From: an uncultured Veillonella sp.
Lineage (GTDB): Bacteria > Bacillota > Negativicutes > Veillonellales > Veillonellaceae
DNA length: 7,380 nt
NCBI GenBank assembly: GCA_959608595.1
Contig: CAUHTB010000029.1
Location: 1-7,380, forward strand
Direction of reading: 5' to 3'
In this document: positions 1 to 6,732 of the stretch, one piece after another
Layout of the letters: each line of letters opens with the position of its first letter
Position numbering within the stretch: position 1 is the stretch's first letter
The notes under the pieces: generated by a model
Seen by the model: the letters and a program-made list of their open reading frames with translations, nothing else
The model's database searches: none
Told to the model about the DNA's origin: nothing
Translations under genes and position numbers: made by a program

Positions 1-1306
<1,306 letters not shown>

Positions 1307-1307
1307 C

Positions 1308-1493
1308 TTAGCGTTCAGACCGCAAAATGCCGCCTTCCATATAATCATCTTTTTTCATATCTACGAAGATAACTTTTACTGCGTCAGCAGGTACATTAAC
1401 GATATCAACCGCAGCTTTAGTGATAGCTTCACCTAATTGTTTTTTTTGTTCTTTTGTGCGCCCTTCAACGAGCTCTACATGAATAAGTGGCAT
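1308..1493 (-). CDS. 4-oxalocrotonate tautomerase family protein, 61 aa
   Basis: A small tautomerase-superfamily protein that uses its N-terminal proline as the catalytic base once Met1 is removed. The physiological substrate is unknown. The protein begins MPLIHVELVEGRT and has 61 residues, against about 62 for 4-OT and Bacillus YwhB, and probably assembles as a hexamer of beta-alpha-beta subunits. Numbering from Pro1, Pro1 and Arg11 are kept, the classical Arg39 is Lys and Phe50 is Tyr. These are conservative changes, so catalysis is plausible but the specificity is open. An in-frame ATG further upstream (1562) is rejected: a near-consensus promoter lies inside that extension, while GGAGGT (1498-1503) sits at ideal spacing before 1493. 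The gene lies between recG and guaB with no catabolic neighbours, so no aromatic meta-cleavage role can be inferred. A hairpin follows its stop codon directly. Confidence 0.93.
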   Translation of the reverse strand: MPLIHVELVEGRTKEQKKQLGEAITKAAVDIVNVPADAVKVIFVDMKKDDYMEGGILRSER

Positions 1494-1535
1494 ATTGACC
1501 TCCATAGATGAAAATGAAATAAATTTGTTTGTTCT

Positions 1536-1564
1536 ATTATACGGTATGAGGAACAGATACACAA
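1536..1564 (-). promoter_or_regulatory. Sigma-70/sigma-A type promoter for the tautomerase gene (and perhaps guaB)
   Basis: Reading leftwards, TTGTGT (1559-1564) is followed by exactly 17 bases and then a perfect TATAAT (1536-1541). The expected transcript start is near 1529, giving a leader of about 35 bases with the GGAGGT ribosome binding site. It lies in the 131-base gap after recG. It is the only convincing promoter upstream of guaB, so it may drive both genes. Confidence 0.8.
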
Positions 1565-1624
1565 GGGAAAAACCCAGATAAAATCTAATATTATCGCTAC
1601 TTATGTACTTATTATTCCTACCTC

Positions 1625-3667
1625 TTAATTATACAATATTCTAAGAAATTTTTCACCAAATCTTTTTTCTAATTCTTCTTTCATTACAGATTCAAGTTTT
1701 TCCATCCCATGTTGGCTTGCAAAATCTAATACATCCTTGCGAGCCTGTACCAATATTTCAATATCTTTAATTATATTGGCAACTCGTAAATCAGGTAATC
1801 CCGATTGAGCTAAGCCGAATAATTGACCAGAACCACGCAATAATAAGTCTTGTTCAGCAAGTTCAAAACCATCCTGTGTCTGTTCCATCAATTTTAAACG
1901 CTCTTGGCTTACATCATTTTTTGAATCACTTACAAGAATACAATAGGATTGATGAGATCCACGGCCTACACGGCCACGCAACTGGTGCAATTGCGATAGA
2001 CCAAATCGCTCTGCCCCTTCAATGCACATAATGGTCGCATTAGGCACATTGACACCAACTTCAATAACGGTTGTAGAAACGAGTAATGAAATCTCACCCT
2101 TATGAAAGGCATTCATCACTTCATCCTTTTCACTTGGTTTCATGCGACCATGTACAAGGCCAACTTCATAGGCCTTGTAAAAGTACTCTTTTAATTCTAA
2201 ATACAGTTCTTCTGCTGCCTGTAAGTCTAATTTTTCAGACTCTTCTACTAGAGGACATACTACGTAAACTTGACGTCCTTCTGCCATTTCTTTGCCGAAG
2301 AAGTTTCTCAATCGTTCTTTATATGAGCTATCTACAGCATATGTTTTAACCGGCTTACGTCCAGGTGGCATTTCTTTAATCAAGGATACAGCAAGATCAC
2401 CATACACAGATAAGGTCATGGTCCGTGGAATTGGTGTAGCTGTCATAATGAGTACATGTGGGTATGTACCCTTTTGTTGTAATCGTGCCCGTTGTTCTAC
2501 ACCAAAGCGATGTTGTTCGTCGATAATGACGAGACCTAAATTATGAAAGTTAACACCCTCCTGAATAAGAGCATGGGTACCGATGATCATATTAATTGAT
2601 CCGTCAGCTAAACCTTCATAGATGCGCTCTTTTTCTTTTTTTGTAGTAGAACCAGTTAATAACTCTATAGCAATACCCAGATTACGACATACCTCTGTTA
2701 TGCCTTCATAATGTTGCGCCGCCAAAATCTCCGTAGGGGCCATTAATGCCCCTTGGTAACCATTTTCGATGGCCTTCAATAAACTCAATGTAGCTACAAC
2801 AGTTTTACCAGAACCTACATCACCTTGCAATAATCGTTGCATAGGACGTTCATCTTCCATATCGATGCGAATGTCCTCTAATGCACGCTGTTGATCACCT
2901 GTTAAGGAGAACGGCAAGTTTTCTATACACTGAGCCATTAAATCTCCATTAGGTCCCATCTTAGGTCCTTTATGACACTGCTCTTTATTCCGCAACAAGG
3001 CCAATCCAGATTGCATGACAAATAACTCTTCATAGGCCAATTGATGACGCGCTTCTTCATATCTCTCTGAAGAATCAGGGAAATGCATCATTTTAAATGC
3101 ATCATAACGACTCATGTATTGATGTGCTTCACGAACCTCAGCAGGCAAGATTTCTTGCAGTTCATGATTAGTGGCAAACCAATTGCGTACTGATGAGCGC
3201 ACTACAAATTGAGACACACCATCGGCAAGAGCATAAATGGGAACGATACCACGATCAGGCTCGCCACCATCTCCCAAATTTTCTATTTGGGGCGTATTCA
3301 TTTGCATAGACCCATATTGAAATTCTGCTTTGCCATATGCATATAAACGCTGCCCTTTTTTATAAAAGTTCTTTTTATACCCTTGGTTAAATAAAACAAT
3401 CTTTAGTGGACCAGTACCATCTGCAATGACCACCTCTAATATAGACAATCTAGGTCGAGGGCGTTTTTCTTGTACAGCAATAACATTGCCCACAACGCCA
3501 CCAGTCATGCCAGACTTTAAATCACCAATTCTATAAATTGTACGGCGGTCTTCATAGCTTCGAGGAAAATATGTCAACAATGATGTTACATTCGTAATCC
3601 CTAGCTTATGCAATTGTTTCTCCCGACCAGGACCAATCCCTTTAATGGTCGTTAACCGTTCATCCAT
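1625..3667 (-). CDS. recG: ATP-dependent DNA helicase RecG
   Basis: A monomeric superfamily-2 helicase that remodels stalled forks, D-loops and Holliday junctions. It is complete at 680 residues (family usually about 680-695). Residues 1-50 contain a helix-hairpin-helix-like segment (TIKGIGPGREKQL). About 55-150 form the OB-fold wedge domain. The helicase motor follows: Walker A GDVGSGKT at 282-289, DEQH box at 383-386, TAT motif at 409-411, TTVIEVGVNVP at 532-542 and the motif VI arginine finger QLRGRVGRG at 562-570. The TRG translocation region follows near 595-630. Within it the usual GTRQSG reads GLAQSG (617-622), so the Thr-Arg pair is absent while QSG is kept. ATG at 3667 is preceded by AAAGGAG (3673-3679). 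The gene is divergent from rpmB, and no strong terminator follows the stop codon, so transcription may continue into the tautomerase gene. Confidence 0.98.
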   Translation of the reverse strand: MDERLTTIKGIGPGREKQLHKLGITNVTSLLTYFPRSYEDRRTIYRIGDLKSGMTGGVVGNVIAVQEKRPRPRLSILEVVIADGTGPLKIVLFNQGYKKNFYKKGQRLYAYGKAEFQYGSMQMNTPQIENLGDGGEPDRGIVPIYALADGVSQFVVRSSVRNWFATNHELQEILPAEVREAHQYMSRYDAFKMMHFPDSSERYEEARHQLAYEELFVMQSGLALLRNKEQCHKGPKMGPNGDLMAQCIENLPFSLTGDQQRALEDIRIDMEDERPMQRLLQGDVGSGKTVVATLSLLKAIENGYQGALMAPTEILAAQHYEGITEVCRNLGIAIELLTGSTTKKEKERIYEGLADGSINMIIGTHALIQEGVNFHNLGLVIIDEQHRFGVEQRARLQQKGTYPHVLIMTATPIPRTMTLSVYGDLAVSLIKEMPPGRKPVKTYAVDSSYKERLRNFFGKEMAEGRQVYVVCPLVEESEKLDLQAAEELYLELKEYFYKAYEVGLVHGRMKPSEKDEVMNAFHKGEISLLVSTTVIEVGVNVPNATIMCIEGAERFGLSQLHQLRGRVGRGSHQSYCILVSDSKNDVSQERLKLMEQTQDGFELAEQDLLLRGSGQLFGLAQSGLPDLRVANIIKDIEILVQARKDVLDFASQHGMEKLESVMKEELEKRFGEKFLRILYN

Positions 3668-3698
3668 AGAAACTCCTTTAAATATACGATAAACACTG

Positions 3699-3725
3699 AG
3701 GATATATCCAATTTCTGTATATCCT
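3699..3725. repeat. Inverted repeat in recG leader, 8-bp arms
   Basis: AGGATATA (3699-3706) pairs perfectly with TATATCCT (3718-3725) across an 11-base loop. The left arm is also part of a 10-bp perfect palindrome, GGATATATCC (3700-3709), so TATATCC recurs at 15-base spacing. It would lie in the 5' untranslated leader of recG if transcription starts at the proposed promoter. It could be an operator or an RNA hairpin. AT-rich DNA makes chance occurrence plausible. Confidence 0.4.
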
Positions 3726-3742
3726 TGTGTAAAAGCCCATTC

Positions 3743-3761
3743 ATATCATAGAATATGATAT
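3743..3761. repeat. Perfect inverted repeat, 8-bp arms, upstream of recG
   Basis: ATATCATA (3743-3750) and TATGATAT (3754-3761) are perfect complements around a 3-base GAA loop. The repeat lies just downstream of the proposed recG -10 box, a possible operator position. The composition is almost entirely A/T, so its function is uncertain. Confidence 0.4.
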
Positions 3762-3775
3762 ATAGTATACCTTAT

Positions 3776-3803
3776 ATTGTAGTATATTTCATAAAAAGAG
3801 CAA
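3776..3803 (-). promoter_or_regulatory. Candidate recG promoter
   Basis: On the minus strand TTGCTC (3798-3803) is followed after 16 bases by TACAAT (3776-3781). Both boxes are close to consensus. The predicted leader of about 100 bases contains the two inverted repeats annotated nearby. It is placed back to back with the rpmB promoter. Confidence 0.5.
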
Positions 3804-3821
3804 TATGTACGACAAAAACAC

Positions 3822-3850
3822 TTGCTTTAAGCTATTCTTTATGATAATAT
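3822..3850 (+). promoter_or_regulatory. Candidate rpmB promoter
   Basis: TTGCTT (3822-3827) is followed by 17 bases and TAATAT (3845-3850). An overlapping GATAAT (3843-3848) gives a 15-base alternative. Transcription would start near 3857, about 34 bases before the rpmB ATG. It diverges from the recG promoter with only about 18 bases between the -35 boxes. Confidence 0.6.
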
Positions 3851-3890
3851 ACTTTTGTTATGTTATAGATTAAGCTTGGAGGTGGAAACT

Positions 3891-4079
3891 ATGGCAAACC
3901 TTTGCGAAGTATGTGGCAAATCCACATCTAGCGGTATGAACGTGAGTCACTCTCACATTCGCACAAGAAAAACTTGGAAACCGAACATTCAAAGAGTACG
4001 GGCGGTTGTAGACGGTGCTACTAAAAAAGTTAACGTATGCACTCGCTGCCTTCGTTCTAATAAAATTACACGCGCGTAA
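3891..4079 (+). CDS. rpmB: 50S ribosomal protein L28 (zinc-ribbon, C+ form)
   Basis: A large-subunit ribosomal protein of 62 residues, within the usual range for the family. It begins MANLCEVCGKS and carries two CxxC pairs, Cys5/Cys8 and Cys50/Cys53, the four zinc ligands of the C+ type. It also has the conserved NVSHSHIRTRKTWKPN stretch and the LRS near the C-terminus. A strong GGAGGTGG ribosome binding site at 3878-3885 fixes the start at 3891 rather than at the in-frame ATG at 3855. It is the only plus-strand gene in the window and stands alone: it is divergent from recG, convergent with dgt, and ends at a strong terminator. Bacillus subtilis L28 lacks these cysteines (from memory), so the form says something about lineage and zinc use. 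Confidence 0.97.
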   Translation: MANLCEVCGKSTSSGMNVSHSHIRTRKTWKPNIQRVRAVVDGATKKVNVCTRCLRSNKITRA

Positions 4080-4086
4080 AATAAAA

Positions 4087-4098
4087 AGTACATGTACT
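4087..4098. repeat. 12-bp perfect palindrome after rpmB
   Basis: AGTACATGTACT is a perfect 12-bp palindrome starting 8 bases after the rpmB stop codon. It is followed at once by the 4103-4118 hairpin and then by the bidirectional terminator. No function is known. It could act as a small 3' hairpin or a protein site. Confidence 0.45.
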
Positions 4099-4102
4099 CT
4101 TT

Positions 4103-4118
4103 GGGGTTCTAGAGCCCC
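4103..4118. repeat. GC-rich hairpin between rpmB and the terminator
   Basis: GGGGTTC (4103-4109) pairs with GAGCCCC (4112-4118), including one G-U pair. TTT on the left and AAA on the right can lengthen the stem. Neither strand has a T-run directly after it, so it does not look like an intrinsic terminator by itself. It may be a 3'-end stabilising stem, or a back-up structure for the terminator 8 bases further on. Confidence 0.5.
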
Positions 4119-4158
4119 AAAAAAAGCAGTTAGTTCATTTGAACTAACTGCTTTTTTT
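4119..4158. terminator. Bidirectional intrinsic terminator between convergent rpmB and dgt
   Basis: A perfect 11-bp stem (4126-4136 with 4141-4151) has a 4-base loop. It is flanked by seven A on the left and seven T on the right, so both strands read stem-loop then T7. It serves rpmB from the left and the ccpN-ppsR-dgt transcript from the right. It lies 28 bases beyond the dgt stop codon. Confidence 0.95.
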
Positions 4159-4186
4159 GTTATCTATGTACCTATTACTATAAACC

Positions 4187-5176
4187 TTACAAGGTAATAT
4201 TTGGAATATAGTACTGTTTAAACAACTTAATAGCATATTGATCAGTTAAGCCTGCCACATAATCTACCACATCACGGGTAGAGTAAAACTCACGATTACT
4301 TTCACAGCCCTCCATATCATCAGGATGTTCCATAAAGTGAGTAAATAAGTTTTTCACCACATGAGATGCCTTATTTCGATCAGGAATTAAAGCTGGCGCC
4401 AAATAGACATTTTTAAACATAAATTGACGGAATAGATTCATAGTCATTTCGATATCGGAAGACATCGAAATAACCGGCTTATCTAAAGATTCGCGCACCA
4501 TATCTTCAACCATAGCGGTAATCATGCTAGATGGCGTCATACCGAAGTGTTCTCGCACTTCAAAAGGTAATTCCTCGGCCGTCAACATACCTGCCCGTTG
4601 TGCATCATCAAAATCGTGACATAAATAAGCAATGCGGTCAACGATACGAATAATTTGACCTTCTAAGGTAACTGGAATTGTAGCCCCTGTGTGACCTACA
4701 ATACCATCGCGCACAGCGGTTGTGAGATTAAGGCCTTCATGTTCACCATGCTTTTCTAACACTTCAACCATGCGCAAACTTTGTTCATTATGATTGAAAT
4801 GACCTACCATATCACGCAACGCATATTCTCCAACATGACCAAATGGTGTGTGTCCCACATCATGCCCCATGGCGATCGCTTCTACTAAATCCTCGTTGAG
4901 GCGTAATGCACGAGCCACTGTACGTCCAATCTGACCTACCTCAAGGGTGTGTGTCATGCGCGTACGATAATGGTCACCTGGTGCAATATAAACTTGTGTC
5001 TTGTGCTTTAACCGTCTAAAACATTTACTGTGAATAATGCGGTCCCGATCACGTTGAAATGCCGTTCTAAGTGGATCGGGAGCTTCCTCAATATCACGAA
5101 TTGCATCGCGGCTTTTAGCAGCATAAGGAGAAAGGAGTAACGCCTCCCTCTCCTCTATTTGTTCCCGTATATTCAT
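4187..5176 (-). CDS. dgt: HD-domain dGTPase-like deoxynucleoside triphosphohydrolase
   Basis: Predicted to hydrolyse dGTP or other dNTPs to the deoxynucleoside and triphosphate, trimming dNTP pools in the cytosol. It has 329 residues, typical of the shorter dGTPase-like subfamily (Escherichia coli Dgt is about 505). The metal-binding HD signature is present: His76 (RTRMTHTLEV), His105-Asp106 in AIAMGHDVGHTPFGH, and Asp180 in RIVDRIAYLCHD. The N-terminal KCFRRLKHKTQV block (51-62) is also typical. The start is fixed by a 4-base ATGA overlap with the ppsR stop codon and a GGAGGG ribosome binding site at 5180-5185, so translation is probably coupled. It is the last gene of the ccpN-ppsR-dgt operon and ends before a strong terminator. 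In many Firmicutes the equivalent slot is followed by dnaG-rpoD, which is absent here. Substrate preference cannot be read from sequence; the family call is secure. Confidence 0.93.
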   Translation of the reverse strand: MNIREQIEEREALLLSPYAAKSRDAIRDIEEAPDPLRTAFQRDRDRIIHSKCFRRLKHKTQVYIAPGDHYRTRMTHTLEVGQIGRTVARALRLNEDLVEAIAMGHDVGHTPFGHVGEYALRDMVGHFNHNEQSLRMVEVLEKHGEHEGLNLTTAVRDGIVGHTGATIPVTLEGQIIRIVDRIAYLCHDFDDAQRAGMLTAEELPFEVREHFGMTPSSMITAMVEDMVRESLDKPVISMSSDIEMTMNLFRQFMFKNVYLAPALIPDRNKASHVVKNLFTHFMEHPDDMEGCESNREFYSTRDVVDYVAGLTDQYAIKLFKQYYIPNITL

Positions 5177-5994
5177 TTACCCTCCGAGGCGCGGTTTCGA
5201 TCGATGAGTTGCATAACAAGAGACGCTGTTTCTTCGATAGATTTATTGGAAACATCTAACACTTGGCAATGCAAACGACGCATAATAGCTTTCGCGTATT
5301 CTAGTTCGGATTGAATACGCTCAATAGAAGCATAATTTGCTTCGTCCTCTAAACCGATAGCGCGTAACCGTTCACTACGAATATTATTTAACTTAAATGG
5401 GTCGATAATAAGGCCCACGATTTTCTTAGCTGGAATTTTAAATAATTCCTCTGGCAATGGTACCTCTGGCACTAGTGGCAAGTTGGCAGCTTTAATTTTT
5501 TTGTATGCCAAGAACATGGACAATGGGGTCTTACTTGTTCTAGATACACCAATGATGACTACGTCTGCCTTTTCAAAGCCAGATGGATTTTTACCATCAT
5601 CATATTTCACGGCGAACTCAATAGCTTCAACCTTTTTGAAATATTCTTGGTCTAGTTTATGAACCATACCCGCAGTCATACGAGGCTTTGTAGATGCTAC
5701 TGTACCTACTGCATCGAGAACTGGACCCATAATATCTACAGCAGGAATGTTATATTCTGCTACTTTTTCATGAAGATATTTGCGCAAAGATTCAGATACA
5801 ATAGTATGACAAATAACATGATTACCACGTTTTGCATCTGCTATAATTTCATCAATTTGGCTTTCACTATCAATATATGGAATGCGAACAATTTCAATTT
5901 GTTCTTTATCATATTGACTCGCCGTAGCCCTTGCTACAGCCTCTGCAGTCTCCCCAAGGGAGTCCGATATTGCATAAATAATTTTTTCTGCCAT
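5173..5994 (-). CDS. ppsR: PEP synthase regulatory protein (DUF299 bifunctional kinase/pyrophosphorylase)
   Basis: A family of bifunctional enzymes that inactivate PEP synthase or pyruvate phosphate dikinase by ADP-dependent phosphorylation of an active-site threonine, and reactivate it with phosphate, releasing pyrophosphate. It has 273 residues, the usual length. The N-terminal AISDSLGETAEAVARA (8-23) and the P-loop-like GVSRTSKT (149-156) are the family hallmarks. The blocks IIDPFKL (196-202) and RSERL (206-210) follow. The presence of ppsA upstream favours PEP synthase over PPDK as the target; the gene could equally be named ppdR or yqfL. ATG at 5994 lies 10 bases after the ccpN stop, with GAGGT overlapping that stop as ribosome binding site. 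It overlaps dgt by 4 bases. No oddities are seen. Confidence 0.95.
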   Translation of the reverse strand: MAEKIIYAISDSLGETAEAVARATASQYDKEQIEIVRIPYIDSESQIDEIIADAKRGNHVICHTIVSESLRKYLHEKVAEYNIPAVDIMGPVLDAVGTVASTKPRMTAGMVHKLDQEYFKKVEAIEFAVKYDDGKNPSGFEKADVVIIGVSRTSKTPLSMFLAYKKIKAANLPLVPEVPLPEELFKIPAKKIVGLIIDPFKLNNIRSERLRAIGLEDEANYASIERIQSELEYAKAIMRRLHCQVLDVSNKSIEETASLVMQLIDRNRASEGK

Positions 5995-6004
5995 TCTATC
6001 AACC

Positions 6005-6634
6005 TCAATGTATGCTACATTCTAAAAATACTTTCGCTACCGTCGTTTTAGATACACGGCCTACAACCTTTAAGCGTTTCTTGTTTTCCACATCCTCGCG
6101 AACGACGACAGGTAAACAATCCACTTCATAATCTATCATCTTCTGTGCAGCCTCTACTAATGTATCGGTAGGCTCCACTGTTATAACCTTGCTCACAGGG
6201 GTCATAATCATAGATATAGGCATTGTGTGCGAATCTGTTTGCCCCATAGAGGCACGCAACAAGTCCTTACGAGATACTACACCTACTAAATAGGAATCAT
6301 CACACACTAGAATAGTCCCTACATCTTCAGTAAATATAGTAACAATCGTGTCATACAAACTTGTATCCCCATTGACTACGACGGCTTGAGATAATACATC
6401 ACTTACCAGAAATGATTTTAATCGCTCTGCTGTTTGTGTTTCCTTTGAAAGCCCCACATAGTAATAACCTACATTAGGACGTGCATCTAAAACACCTAGC
6501 ATAGTTAAAACAGATAAATCTGAACGCAATGCAGATCGTGTAACCTCTAAATGTTCAGCAATAGCACTACCTGTAACAGGTCCTTCTTCACGAACGATTT
6601 GAGCAATTTGTTCTTGTCGTTTCGACAGTTTCAC
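6005..6634 (-). CDS. ccpN: CcpN-like transcriptional repressor (HTH plus CBS pair)
   Basis: A DNA-binding regulator of the CcpN family. In Bacillus this represses gluconeogenic genes (gapB, pckA) during glycolysis and is encoded just before yqfL, the ppsR homologue. Numbered from the GTG start (209 residues), about 4-60 form a winged helix-turn-helix (SKRQEQIAQIVREEGPVTG, then AIAEHLEVTRSALRSDLSVL). CBS domains lie at about 80-135 (SRKDLLRASMGQ near its end) and 142-203 (VGRVSKTTVAKV at its end) and probably bind a nucleotide effector. The start is chosen at GTG 6634-6632: AAAGGGGG (6643-6650) lies at ideal spacing before it. The in-frame ATG at 6652 overlaps that ribosome binding site, has none of its own, and lies only 10 bases from a TATAAT box. 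Assignment as a CcpN orthologue rests on domain order, sequence likeness and the ppsR neighbour; its target promoters are unknown. Confidence 0.9.
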   Translation of the reverse strand: MKLSKRQEQIAQIVREEGPVTGSAIAEHLEVTRSALRSDLSVLTMLGVLDARPNVGYYYVGLSKETQTAERLKSFLVSDVLSQAVVVNGDTSLYDTIVTIFTEDVGTILVCDDSYLVGVVSRKDLLRASMGQTDSHTMPISMIMTPVSKVITVEPTDTLVEAAQKMIDYEVDCLPVVVREDVENKKRLKVVGRVSKTTVAKVFLECSIH

Positions 6635-6662
6635 ACGGTAACCCCCTTTCATCTCTGTTTGT

Positions 6663-6691
6663 ATTATATCCTAAGTTACCATTCAGAAAAA
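6663..6691 (-). promoter_or_regulatory. Candidate promoter of the ccpN-ppsR-dgt operon
   Basis: On the minus strand a perfect TATAAT lies at 6663-6668. A weak -35 match, TTTTTC, lies at 6686-6691 with a 17-base spacer and overlaps the T-run of the ppsA terminator. Transcription would start near 6656, about 22 bases before the GTG start. The poor -35 box leaves room for activator dependence or autoregulation. Confidence 0.55.
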
Positions 6692-6716
6692 GAGGAGACC
6701 AACGGGCCTCCTCTTT
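6687..6716 (-). terminator. Intrinsic terminator downstream of ppsA
   Basis: A 9-bp stem (6689-6697 with 6708-6716) is extended by three inner pairs including one G-U (6698-6700 with 6705-6707), with a 4-base loop. On the minus strand it ends in TTTTT (6687-6691). It starts 16 bases after the ppsA stop codon and separates ppsA from the ccpN operon. Confidence 0.85.
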
Positions 6717-6732
6717 CAATACCACTATATGA

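Noticed and set aside
1494..1562. N-terminal extension of the tautomerase to an upstream ATG
   Set aside because: The -10 and -35 boxes lie within or at the end of the extension, and catalysis needs the Pro directly after the initiator Met at 1493.
1565..1624. Terminator after recG
   Set aside because: Only 4-5 bp AT-rich stems are found, with no GC-rich stem next to a T-run, so read-through into the tautomerase gene is likely.
2086..2546. Two plus-strand open frames of 84-87 codons opposite recG
   Set aside because: They are shadows of the conserved helicase motor region, with no ribosome binding site.
4015..4197. Plus-strand open frame of 60 codons overlapping the end of rpmB
   Set aside because: It runs through the hairpin and bidirectional terminator and overlaps rpmB in another frame with no family likeness.
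5659..6051. Plus-strand open frame of 130 codons opposite ppsR
   Set aside because: It is antisense to a well-conserved gene and has a shadow-type composition rich in Cys, Asn and Tyr.
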